From a virus, in the IMG/VR virus record IMGVR_UViG_3300045973_000957, positions 1 to 39,155 of that record: 39,155 nucleotides of DNA, one strand, 5' to 3'. The notes under the pieces are model-generated. The model was not told where the DNA came from, did no database searches, and saw only the letters and a list, made by a program, of their open reading frames with translations. The translations under genes and the position numbers were made by a program. This document shows positions 25,066 to 31,016 of this stretch, piece after piece; position 1 is the first letter of the stretch, and each line of letters starts with the position of its first letter.

Positions 25066-25295
25066 TGGCCCTCCCTGGGCGCCCGGCGACGCTCTGACCA
25101 TGCCGGGCTGATGTCATGTTACTGGTGGTATATGTGGTGGCCGCTTGTGCACCAGAGGGTAAATGGCCTTAAAATCAGTTTGGACCGGGGAGAGCTGGAG
25201 GGGCTCTCCTGGTGTCAGCGTTAGAAGCACTGCCGGTCCATATAGCCGGGGAAGTTGGCTTCGGCATCACGTTTGGCCTCAAGGGCTCGGGTGTT

Positions 25296-25321
25296 AAAAA
25301 GCGGGGCCTGGCATAGGCCCC
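25296..25321 (-). terminator. Rho-independent terminator (distal of a tandem pair)
   Basis: On the minus strand GGGGCC-TATGCCA-GGCCCC forms a 6-bp GC stem followed by GCTTTTT. It lies between the middle operon and the endolysin gene. Confidence 0.7.
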
Positions 25322-25396
25322 ATAGCAATAAGGAGGAACTGACAGGGAATTTACATCGGAGATGCGATGATTGTGAACGGGAAGGGCTTCAGAAAT

Positions 25397-25429
25397 AAAA
25401 AGCCCCAATCCGGGGGAGCGGAAAGGGGC
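25397..25429 (-). terminator. Rho-independent terminator (proximal of a tandem pair)
   Basis: On the minus strand GCCCC (25425-25429) pairs with GGGGC (25402-25406), followed by TTTTT (25397-25401). It would end the early/middle transcript just after the cassette genes. Confidence 0.65.
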
Positions 25430-25502
25430 GGTTACTTGTCAGAGTCTTGGGAGGCCTCTATGTCATTTCGCCTTTTATCTCAAGGGCGGCAGAATGTCAA
25501 CA

Positions 25503-25560
25503 GCATAACTTCCGATGCAGCGGGTTCCGCTCCGCTACACCGCTGATCTTGACGTTATGC
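25503..25560 (-). other. attC recombination site 1 (58 bp)
   Basis: Coding-strand order: R'' GCATAAC, spacer GTCAA, L'' GATCAGCGG, terminal structure containing GCGGAGCGG, L' CCGCTG-C-ATC, spacer GGAA, R' GTTATGC. R'' and R' are perfect inverted 7-mers. L'' and L' pair over nine bases with one extra base in L', the extrahelical-base signature of attC sites. R'' begins two bases after the stop codon of the 86-residue gene, the normal place in a gene cassette. Confidence 0.85.
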
Positions 25561-25856
25561 CCCTACTCGTATTTGACTCCGCAGAACGGGCAGTAGCTGT
25601 GCAGAATGTCAATCTTGAGGGGCTTCTTTTTCTCGTTAAGCTCGACCTCAAGAATGGACAAGGTGGCGCAACCGAGTTTAGCGCTGCCATCCTCCTTCCG
25701 AATCCAAGGGAAGCCAAGTCCGTTGAAACTGATTTTTTTGACTGTTGCCTTTTTTCGAGCGACAAATTCAGCGATTTTACCGGATTCATCAGCTTTTAGC
25801 GTTTCGATGCAGTTGCAGTTCATAATTTATCCTTTCATGGCACCAGCGGGGCATAA
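25509..25856 (-). mobile_element. Integron-type gene cassette inside the prophage (348 bp)
   Basis: Cleavage between G and TT of the two R' sites (25856 and 25509) would release a circular 348-bp cassette that holds the 86-residue gene and its attC. The upstream gene 25897-26145 is probably a second cassette: its stop codon lies inside R'' of its attC, and a consensus core site GTTAAAC (26165-26171) precedes it. No integrase gene is in the window. Confidence 0.7.
25563..25823 (-). CDS. Gene-cassette protein with zinc-ribbon-like C-terminus
   Basis: An 86-residue protein from ATG 25823 (AAAGGA upstream). It starts MNCNCIETLKADESGKIAEF and ends SYCPFCGVKYE, so cysteines occur as CNC and CPFC and could bind one zinc. 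The frame sits exactly between two attC sites (25851-25902 upstream, 25503-25560 downstream), the layout of a mobile integron cassette. No known family was recognised. It is probably read from the phage middle promoter upstream. Confidence 0.85.
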   Translation of the reverse strand: MNCNCIETLKADESGKIAEFVARKKATVKKISFNGLGFPWIRKEDGSAKLGCATLSILEVELNEKKKPLKIDILHSYCPFCGVKYE

Positions 25857-25902
25857 CCCGCGTCTGGTGCCGTTTATGCGGCACAGCCGCAACCCGTTAT
25901 CG
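25851..25902 (-). other. attC recombination site 2 (52 bp)
   Basis: Coding-strand order: R'' CGATAAC (includes the TAA stop of the 82-residue gene), L'' CTGTGCCG, loop CATAAA, L' CGGCAC-C-AG, R' GTTATGC. The ATAAC/GTTAT core pairs and the L arms pair over eight bases with one extra C in L' at the same place as in site 1. It is shorter than site 1 but has the same polarity. Confidence 0.75.
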
Positions 25903-26145
25903 GGCCATATCTTCAGCCAACTCTGTCAACTCGCTTTTTTGCCACATCGCCCTAATTTTAGTCCGGAGAATGCAACGGTCAATGCCACGGAACCGAACTA
26001 CAACCATCGGATCACCATCGTTGTATGATACAACCTTGCCTTCTCGGCGGACGAATTCAAAACTATTGCCTCTTCGTCTGCCAGTGTCAGTCCAATGCAC
26101 CCGTTGCCCGATAACCAGACAATCGTTCAGATTCGCTTCGCTCAC
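25897..26145 (-). CDS. Probable gene-cassette protein, hypothetical
   Basis: An 82-residue basic protein from GTG 26145 (AAAGGAG upstream). It includes GQRVHWTDTGRRRGNSFEFV and GDPMVVVRFRGIDRCIL, and looks like a small beta-barrel domain. Its TAA stop is part of the R'' box of attC site 2, as in true cassettes. A GTTAAAC core-like site lies 20 bp before its start. No family was recognised. Confidence 0.8.
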   Translation of the reverse strand: MSEANLNDCLVIGQRVHWTDTGRRRGNSFEFVRREGKVVSYNDGDPMVVVRFRGIDRCILRTKIRAMWQKSELTELAEDMAR

Positions 26146-26161
26146 AGCACATCTCCTTTCG

Positions 26162-27067
26162 TTATGGTTTAACTTCTTTCGGAAACAATAAGTCCCGGAG
26201 CAACGCCGCTCGTTCGAAATCCATTATCGCTACAGCTTTTTCCATTAGTCCCTTCAATCGCTTTTCCCGAAGTTTATCATTTCTCTTCCGGCGGAAATCA
26301 TCCGGCAGGATGGTGAAAAGCTCGAACGCTGCTAAATTGGTGTGCCCATACCTGCCTGATATTACCCACCACATATTGTTGATGTTGTAGTAAGCGATGC
26401 CGGTGCATATGCGCCCTTTTCTGTCTGCAAACCAGACGCGTTGGCCATGATCCAACATCACCCCATCAGCAGATTTTCGGTTGTAATCACTGATATTGTA
26501 TGTAGTCAGATCACCCTTGAAGTGGCAACTGGTCGCGTAACAACCTGCAAGCCACTCCATGGCGGTCAGGTGGCCAGGTCCGCATATATTTGCCCGCCCA
26601 TCGATTCTGTCAGCTTTGAACTCGTATCCGGAGAACACGTTGCACAGATAGGTTCTGATACGGCGCCGGGTCCTTTCCATCTCCAAGCGCATCACATACG
26701 GCATGTGCTTCTCTTTGTCATACTGATAGCGGCCTTCATGATCCGGTCTATCTGGCGCATTCACGTTCTGAAACATATCGAATTGAATACAGCGACCAGA
26801 AATAGAAAGATCCGCCTTGAGATCACCCTTGACGCAATAACGCTGCCCCTCGGCAAACCGGCGACCATACTGTTTGATCTTGTCTTCAGGAACTACACAC
26901 CTCCAGCCAATACGACCCAGCGTCTGGATGATCCGCGTGAAGACCTGCCGCTTAAAAGCCTTTTCCCATGCGTCACGCTCCTGAAACGATCCGCCAAGGC
27001 CGTCTTCCCATACAGATAAAAAAGCATCACCAAAAAAAAGTTTTCCGATTCGATTTATTTGCACCAT
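26162..27067 (-). CDS. Hypothetical protein with C-terminal UVR motif
   Basis: A 301-residue protein whose start at 27067 overlaps the sulfotransferase-like stop as TAATG, behind GGAGGG. Residues about 90-200 contain conserved-looking aromatic segments. The last 35 residues, KGLMEKAVAIMDFERAALLR and DLLFP, match the UVR motif of UvrB/UvrC and related proteins, a helical hairpin used in protein-protein contact. The function is not known. The end of the gene, GTT AAA CCA TAA, coincides with an integron core-like site, so its present C-terminus may have been created by cassette insertion. Confidence 0.78.
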   Translation of the reverse strand: MVQINRIGKLFFGDAFLSVWEDGLGGSFQERDAWEKAFKRQVFTRIIQTLGRIGWRCVVPEDKIKQYGRRFAEGQRYCVKGDLKADLSISGRCIQFDMFQNVNAPDRPDHEGRYQYDKEKHMPYVMRLEMERTRRRIRTYLCNVFSGYEFKADRIDGRANICGPGHLTAMEWLAGCYATSCHFKGDLTTYNISDYNRKSADGVMLDHGQRVWFADRKGRICTGIAYYNINNMWWVISGRYGHTNLAAFELFTILPDDFRRKRNDKLREKRLKGLMEKAVAIMDFERAALLRDLLFPKEVKP

Positions 27068-27654
27068 TATTGCCCTCCTTCCCTGAGTAGTTCCAATTCC
27101 AGCAACCCCGGATAGCATTCCGGCTTACGATCTCGAATGACAGAGGCCATTACACCCGCATCACCACCGACAAACTCTGCCAGCCGTTGAGCCGATTGAG
27201 CGGGATCAGTAATCAGATTTTCAAAGTTGAGTTCCATGAAAGGGCCTTTTGCATGTTTGCGGAGCAACTGTTTGCATTTATGCCCGTCCGTGATCAACGA
27301 CCGTTCCAGCCTACGTAACTGCGTTCGCCCATACTCAGGTAACCCGGCCATTAAATGCCCAAATTTGGAGATTGACCGGGCCTGCTGCCTCTCATTGCGT
27401 CGCAGCCAGATAATGCGGCATCCATCCAGGTGCAGGTCACAACGGTGGGGATCAAGGACCTTGACCGCCTTGCCCTTCCACTCCCCAGCGAAAAGGCTTG
27501 CCGTCGACGGCAGATTTATTCGCTCATCTTCAAAAGCCGGGTACTCACCAGTGGTGGCAATTCCGGAAGCTGCGAGCATCTGCATGACAAGCGAAGAACC
27601 ACACCTGCCAAGTCCTGCGACAATGATAGTTTCAACGGTTTTCACCTTTTTCAT
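27067..27654 (-). CDS. Sulfotransferase-like P-loop protein
   Basis: A 195-residue protein beginning with a beta strand and the nucleotide-binding loop AGLGRCGSSLVMQML (residues 13-27), which resembles the 5'-phosphosulfate loop of PAPS sulfotransferases (GxxRSGTS). A second strand-helix, CRIIWLRRNERQQARSISKF, fits the 3'-phosphate loop. It is shorter than typical members, so the substrate is unknown. It sits in the middle operon with an ATGA overlap to a membrane protein gene. It looks like an accessory (moron) gene; virion or cell-surface modification is possible. Confidence 0.75.
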   Translation of the reverse strand: MKKVKTVETIIVAGLGRCGSSLVMQMLAASGIATTGEYPAFEDERINLPSTASLFAGEWKGKAVKVLDPHRCDLHLDGCRIIWLRRNERQQARSISKFGHLMAGLPEYGRTQLRRLERSLITDGHKCKQLLRKHAKGPFMELNFENLITDPAQSAQRLAEFVGGDAGVMASVIRDRKPECYPGLLELELLREGGQ

Positions 27655-27824
27655 ACCTCACTCCCATCTTCCTCATTCTCGTCCCGGTCAAACGCTTCAA
27701 CCACCAGACCCCGCTTGTCAAAGAACCCGGTAAACCAGAGCACCCCGCCGATCACGATCAGGAACTGAATCAGTTCGGAACCAGCGGTGACAATAGTAGA
27801 AACTATGGCAAGTGTCTCAGTCAT
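27651..27824 (-). CDS. Small membrane protein (57 aa)
   Basis: A 57-residue frame from ATG 27824 to TGA at 27651, coupled to the next gene by ATGA. It has one membrane segment (LIQFLIVIGGVLWFTGFF) and an acidic C-terminus (FDRDENEEDGSEV). Such proteins occur beside Mor-type activators in transposable phages. No family was recognised. Confidence 0.7.
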   Translation of the reverse strand: MTETLAIVSTIVTAGSELIQFLIVIGGVLWFTGFFDKRGLVVEAFDRDENEEDGSEV

Positions 27825-27833
27825 CGCCCCTCC

Positions 27834-28172
27834 CTATTCAAACAATTTGCCCTGCTTGGCCTTGAAATTGGCATCTCTGATGTCCTCAACGATCTGCCGG
27901 ATACGCCGGGTGGTCAGTTTATATTCATCCGCCAGATTTTCGTAAGACACACCGGCTTGCCAGCGCTTGAAAATCCGCTTGGCCCGCTCGCAGGCGTAGT
28001 AAAAATGACCGGTATTGATGTACACATTGTCTCCGCCGAACTCTTCCTGCATGGTGTGAGCTGCGAGCGCCGCAATATCTTCAGGCGTGGCTGGACGTTC
28101 CGTGTACAGGTTCGCGGTAAACTTCATTACAAACTGCATCAGGACGTCATTCTGTTTCTGTACTTCTGCCAT
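27834..28172 (-). CDS. Mor/C-family transcription activator
   Basis: A 112-residue protein of the Mor family. The N-terminal dimerisation helices include TPEDIAALAAHTMQEEFGG and GHFYYACERAKRIFKRW. The C-terminal helix-turn-helix is VSYENLADEYKLTTRRIRQIV. In Mu, Mor turns on the middle promoter and the related C protein the late promoters. Only one such gene is seen here, so it may activate the late operons directly. It overlaps the upstream gene by 26 bp. Confidence 0.88.
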   Translation of the reverse strand: MAEVQKQNDVLMQFVMKFTANLYTERPATPEDIAALAAHTMQEEFGGDNVYINTGHFYYACERAKRIFKRWQAGVSYENLADEYKLTTRRIRQIVEDIRDANFKAKQGKLFE

Positions 28173-28650
28173 CTCTCCCCCCGTTCTCCAGCATGTCTAG
28201 GATATCCTGTAACTTTTCGCCACTTGCCGTGGTGTCGATATCGGCCTCTTCTGCAGTCTGTGCCCGTGGTGACGGTGGCGAAGGTCGGCGATCTGGAAGC
28301 GCTTTCAGAACATCTGCCGGTTGCGGCCATTTATTAAGCGTCCTGAAAAGCTGTTTAAAGCCTTGTTGAACCCGGGTTGAATCAAGCTCTTCCGTCATGC
28401 CCTCACCAACGATTTCCACCATCAATTCTGCCGCTCCGGCAACAAATTCTGCAGCGGGACGGCCGGGGGTGTTGTTGATCAGCAGCTTCCTGAAGACGTC
28501 AGCAACAATCACCCGCAACCAGTGATCGGGCAGATCAGCGCCGGCGTTCCTCCAAGTGCAGAGGTTTTGCCCACCCTCCATGGTCTTGTTGACTCCGAAG
28601 ATGGGGCGGAGCGGGAAACCCTGTACTGATAGTTGATTATGCTGGGCCAT
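28147..28650 (-). CDS. Hypothetical protein of Mu-like phages
   Basis: A 167-residue protein from ATG 28650, overlapping the GemA stop by 14 bp with GGGAGG upstream. Predominantly helical (LPDHWLRVIVADVFRKLLIN, then AAELMVEIVGEGMTEEL) with a proline-rich, low-complexity linker. It sits between GemA and Mor. No family was recognised. Confidence 0.75.
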   Translation of the reverse strand: MAQHNQLSVQGFPLRPIFGVNKTMEGGQNLCTWRNAGADLPDHWLRVIVADVFRKLLINNTPGRPAAEFVAGAAELMVEIVGEGMTEELDSTRVQQGFKQLFRTLNKWPQPADVLKALPDRRPSPPSPRAQTAEEADIDTTASGEKLQDILDMLENGGRDGRSTETE

Positions 28651-29350
28651 ACTGCGCCGCCTCCCACAGTTTGTAACCGGTCAGTAGCTGCATGGCAGCA
28701 ACCCCCAGGCTGTTCATGGCCCGGTCGCCCGGTGCTTCGCCGATCCGCAGGTGCCGGAGAGTCCGCATCAGCTCCGGGACCAAATCTGCCGGTATGGAAG
28801 TCCCGTGCTGATCTTTCATCCAAGTGTTCATCAGCGCTAGCGTCCGCCGTGCCCGCATGTCTTTTAGAGCCTCAATGACGGTGGATCGCTGGTAATCCGT
28901 AACCCACTGCAGGGCGGCCACTCGGGTCATGCGCAGAACGAAGTTGTTCAGGGCCTTTTCCGATGAATCGCGGACTTCCCCCAAGGTATGCAGGTCGATC
29001 CAGAGGCCACGAATCATCCGGCTCTGATCATCGTCAGCCTGGCGACGGCTGGGGACATTCGGGGCAGGCCGGGCACCCTTGGCGGGCAACGGTTTCCAGC
29101 CCAGCTCCTCAAAGCGTTTCAACACGGCCATGCGTGCCGGCCAGGCCAGTTCGGTGCAGCTGCGCTTGCCGCCAGCCTCCTGAAGGAGATCACGGTACAT
29201 GTCGTCATCGAACCCGGGGAGATTATCGAGAGCCCAGCGCTTGGCGATCTGGATCTTTTTGATCTCACTGTCGCGGTACCGGTTGGCGCCGCGCGCAGCG
29301 GGTTTTTTAGCGCCGGTTCGGGCATTTGGGGGCGATTTAGTGGAGGCCAT
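28637..29350 (-). CDS. GemA-like regulatory protein (Mu gp16, DUF1018)
   Basis: A 237-residue protein from ATG 29350. The central part, KIQIAKRWALDNLPGFDDDM, then YRDLLQEAGGKRSCTELA and AVLKRFEELGWKP, is the conserved DUF1018/GemA region, with a basic N-terminus. GemA of Mu modulates host gene expression and DNA topology. The ribosome-binding site is GAGGTGGAG. It begins one base after the zinc-ribbon gene stop. Confidence 0.85.
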   Translation of the reverse strand: MASTKSPPNARTGAKKPAARGANRYRDSEIKKIQIAKRWALDNLPGFDDDMYRDLLQEAGGKRSCTELAWPARMAVLKRFEELGWKPLPAKGARPAPNVPSRRQADDDQSRMIRGLWIDLHTLGEVRDSSEKALNNFVLRMTRVAALQWVTDYQRSTVIEALKDMRARRTLALMNTWMKDQHGTSIPADLVPELMRTLRHLRIGEAPGDRAMNSLGVAAMQLLTGYKLWEAAQYGPA

Positions 29351-29351
29351 G

Positions 29352-30314
29352 TCACTCCACCTCAAAATCGTTCAACTCCTGCATGATGAAGGAATCAGTC
29401 TGCAATCGCTCCAGGTTGCTATTGCACTGGTCAAGCATACCCAGCAACTGGGTGCGTTTTTGCTGCCACACCTCATCAAGCAATGCCTCAAGGCTAATAA
29501 TGGAGTGGCCGATGTTTTCTGTACTGAGAAACTGAGCCTCATTTATGCCAGTTTCACCTAGATCAACTGCCTGAATGGCAGGAGGCGGGACAGATGGAAT
29601 TGCCAAGGGTTCTCCAGTAATGACATCCAACCCGCGCCGAATACGGCTGTAACACCTGGAACATTTCCCGGGACTTGGTAAGTTGACGTCATCTCTTTTG
29701 CAGTGGTTGCAGAATCCATGGGTTGTTTTGCTCATGTCTGACTCCTTTATGCCGGGGGTCCCGGTATTTGTTGGAATAATTTCAACGGCACTTGTGCCGG
29801 GGGTGTCCCCGGTAGCGGCCGCTGTCTGGTCGTTTTTCGTAATATCAGCTTCATTTATGCCAGTTTCATCGGTTTCGTCTGAAGTATGGCAAGACCCAGT
29901 TTTAAATACCGGTCCGGTATTAACCATTGTTCCGGTTATGGGGTCCAAGCCCCTTTTCTTCCATGTATGACAGCGAGAACACTGCTTACCGGTATAGATA
30001 AGCCCGTCCCTGCCACATGACGGACATGGGCGCGGCAGCTCATAGTATCGTTTTACACTTGTGCCAGTTTCACCGGTATTTATCCCAGCCTCTCCGGTGG
30101 CCGGAGTAGCCGGCGGCCGAACGGGGTTCGGTCTGATAGCGGGCGTCTTCTCCTGGTCTGCATTTGTGTCAGTTTCAACGGTAGGCTTCGGGTTAAACCG
30201 CCGGATATCCCATCCGCAGTTGCAGCAATATACCCGGTCGTATCCGGTGGCGTCAGGCGGGCTGTAAAGCAACATGCCCTGGCATTTCGGGCAGGTAGGG
30301 CGTAGTGTGCTCAT
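29352..30314 (-). CDS. Multi-zinc-ribbon protein with hairpin-repeat linkers
   Basis: A 320-residue protein built from three cysteine modules: CPKC/CCNC (about residues 8-34), CPSC/CSRC (about 95-125) and CNHC/CSRC (about 202-226). Modules 2 and 3 are alike: both contain GKxCSRC and then RGLDxITG. Between the modules lie in-frame peptides such as TGEAGIN, TGETGTS, TDETGIN and TGTPGIK, encoded by seven copies of the dispersed hairpin repeat. The last helical part is about residues 250-320. An ATG at 29733 in the same frame follows AAAGGAG from a repeat and could start a shorter form. The function is unknown. Confidence 0.8.
   Translation of the reverse strand: MSTLRPTCPKCQGMLLYSPPDATGYDRVYCCNCGWDIRRFNPKPTVETDTNADQEKTPAIRPNPVRPPATPATGEAGINTGETGTSVKRYYELPRPCPSCGRDGLIYTGKQCSRCHTWKKRGLDPITGTMVNTGPVFKTGSCHTSDETDETGINEADITKNDQTAAATGDTPGTSAVEIIPTNTGTPGIKESDMSKTTHGFCNHCKRDDVNLPSPGKCSRCYSRIRRGLDVITGEPLAIPSVPPPAIQAVDLGETGINEAQFLSTENIGHSIISLEALLDEVWQQKRTQLLGMLDQCNSNLERLQTDSFIMQELNDFEVE
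29542..29561 (-). repeat. Dispersed hairpin repeat copy (diverged)
   Basis: Coding strand CTAGGTGAAACTGGCATAAA, encoding LGETGIN at residues about 252-258 of the zinc-ribbon protein. Confidence 0.65.
29746..29765 (-). repeat. Dispersed hairpin repeat copy with internal ribosome-binding site
   Basis: Coding strand ACCGGGACCCCCGGCATAAA, followed by GGAG and then ATG at 29733 in frame. The stem is CCGGG/CCCGG. It encodes TGTPGIK just before module 3. Confidence 0.8.
29791..29813 (-). repeat. Dispersed hairpin repeat copy (one codon longer)
   Basis: Coding strand ACCGGGGACACCC then CCGGCACAAG. The stem is extended to CCGGGG/CCCCGG, and the extra codon keeps the frame (TGDTPGTS). Confidence 0.75.
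29854..29873 (-). repeat. Dispersed hairpin repeat copy
   Basis: Coding strand ACCGATGAAACTGGCATAAA, encoding TDETGIN in the zinc-ribbon protein. Confidence 0.75.
30058..30098 (-). repeat. Dispersed hairpin repeat, two tandem copies
   Basis: Copies at 30058-30077 (TGETGTS) and 30079-30098 (TGEAGIN), one base apart, the same tandem spacing as at 22.5 kb. They join zinc modules 1 and 2. Confidence 0.75.
30163..30182 (-). repeat. Dispersed hairpin repeat copy (diverged)
   Basis: Coding strand ACCGTTGAAACTGACACAAA, encoding TVETDTN after zinc module 1. It is the most diverged copy with a recognisable pattern. Confidence 0.55.
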
Positions 30315-30592
30315 AACGGTATCAGCTTGCGCGCAGAAATACGCTTGGGTGTAATTATGCTAGCGGCTTTTTCTTCCAGTTCTTTGGCCACCGTAAATTT
30401 TGTTGTTGGGGAAAGGAGTTCAAAACCGATTTCAATTTCGCGCTCAACAATAATTGACTCATTACGATACGTGCTGTTCTCATAATCCTTGCGGCACTCC
30501 ATGCCCTTTGAGAGCATATCGACAATCTTTTCTATGCCTTTGTGGTCTGCCAGAAGAATGTTGGTGTAGCCAATTTTAAGGATACATTTCAT
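30311..30592 (-). CDS. Hypothetical early protein
   Basis: A 93-residue protein from ATG 30592. Its ribosome-binding site AAAGGAGGG directly follows a hairpin-repeat copy. It begins MKCILKIGYTNILLADHKG and contains REIEIGFELLSPTTKFTV. It overlaps the zinc-ribbon gene by ATGA. No family was recognised. Confidence 0.72.
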   Translation of the reverse strand: MKCILKIGYTNILLADHKGIEKIVDMLSKGMECRKDYENSTYRNESIIVEREIEIGFELLSPTTKFTVAKELEEKAASIITPKRISARKLIPL

Positions 30593-30840
30593 CGTTTTCC
30601 CTCCTTTATGCCAGTTTTACCGGTGCTTTCTGCCGCCTCAACGCGGTCGCCTATACCGTTCATCCATTCTCGATCCTGCCGGTGCTTCTCCCGGATCTGC
30701 GCGGCGAGCTTCGCCGGGATGCCTCTTTCCCCATTCTCATAATTCTGATAGGTGCGCCGCGGCAAATTGAAGGTGGCACACATGTCGCGGGGGTCGAAAC
30801 GCATCTCCCTGCGTAAGGATTTCAATTCTGACCCGGTCAT
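30589..30840 (-). CDS. HTH (XRE-like) regulator ending in a hairpin repeat
   Basis: An 83-residue protein. ATG 30840 (MTGSELKSLRREMRFDPRDM) is chosen because it overlaps the stop of a 36-residue leader frame as ATGA and matches the normal start of such proteins. An in-frame GTG at 30888 with GAGG upstream would add 16 lysine-rich residues and cannot be excluded. The helix-turn-helix includes DMCATFNLPRRTYQNYENG, the same RTYQNYENG helix as in the phage repressor. The last residues, TGKTGIKEGKR, come from a hairpin-repeat copy. It may regulate phage or host promoters. Confidence 0.75.
   Translation of the reverse strand: MTGSELKSLRREMRFDPRDMCATFNLPRRTYQNYENGERGIPAKLAAQIREKHRQDREWMNGIGDRVEAAESTGKTGIKEGKR
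30605..30624 (-). repeat. Dispersed hairpin repeat copy over a ribosome-binding site
   Basis: Coding strand ACCGGTAAAACTGGCATAAA followed by GGAGGG, the ribosome-binding site of the gene starting at 30592. The stem pair G-C of other copies is replaced by T-A (CCGGT/ACTGG). Confidence 0.8.
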
Positions 30841-30947
30841 GTGGGTGCGTTTTTTCTGTTTATTTTGTTTTTTTGTGTCGTTTTGCACTCGGTTTGCCTC
30901 TTGGCTGCATCATCAGGCCCCAGGAGCCACCCTGGGACGACGACCAT
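30837..30947 (-). CDS. Possible leader peptide (36 aa) coupled to the HTH gene
   Basis: A small frame from ATG 30947 to TGA at 30837, starting MVVVPGWLLGPDDAAKRQTE and ending in lysine- and asparagine-rich residues. Its stop overlaps the HTH start as ATGA. Its ribosome-binding site and ATG (AAAGGAAAATG) form the 3' arm of a 13-bp stem (see 30941-31008). There is no other evidence that it is translated. Confidence 0.45.
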   Translation of the reverse strand: MVVVPGWLLGPDDAAKRQTECKTTQKNKINRKNAPT

Positions 30948-31008
30948 TTTCCTTTAGGCCCTTTATGCCCTTCAGGGTGCAAAGGGTCCGGCGTCAGGAA
31001 AATGATCG
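30941..31008 (-). promoter_or_regulatory. Nested RNA stem burying a translation start
   Basis: CGACCATTTTCCT (30941-30953) pairs with AGGAAAATGATCG (30996-31008) at 12 of 13 positions. Inside it GGCCCTTT (30957-30964) pairs with AAAGGGTCC (30981-30989, one bulge), and CCC/GGG closes a TTCA loop. A separate stem CCCAGG/CCTGGG lies at 30919-30936. On the minus strand the outer stem holds the ribosome-binding site and ATG of the 36-residue leader frame. Confidence 0.6.
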
Positions 31009-31016
31009 TTTCGCAA

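Larger units (their letters stand above)
25066..25562 (-). other. Intergenic region between cassette and late operon
   Basis: A 497-bp gap containing the outer attC (25503-25560), two minus-strand terminators (25296-25321 and 25397-25429), a further small stem-loop GGAGAG/CTCTCC (25189-25209), and a short frame remnant at 25221-25316. The late promoter that drives the lysis and head genes should also lie here, but I could not assign its boxes. No convincing intact gene. Confidence 0.6.

Noticed and set aside
25175-25408. Minus-strand 77-residue frame before the endolysin
   Set aside because: It crosses two hairpin terminators and has no ribosome-binding site; a different frame there looks more protein-like.
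26155-26175. A third attC at the end of the UVR-domain gene (CCATAAC)
   Set aside because: There is no matching L box or R' partner; only a single core-like GTTAAAC is present.
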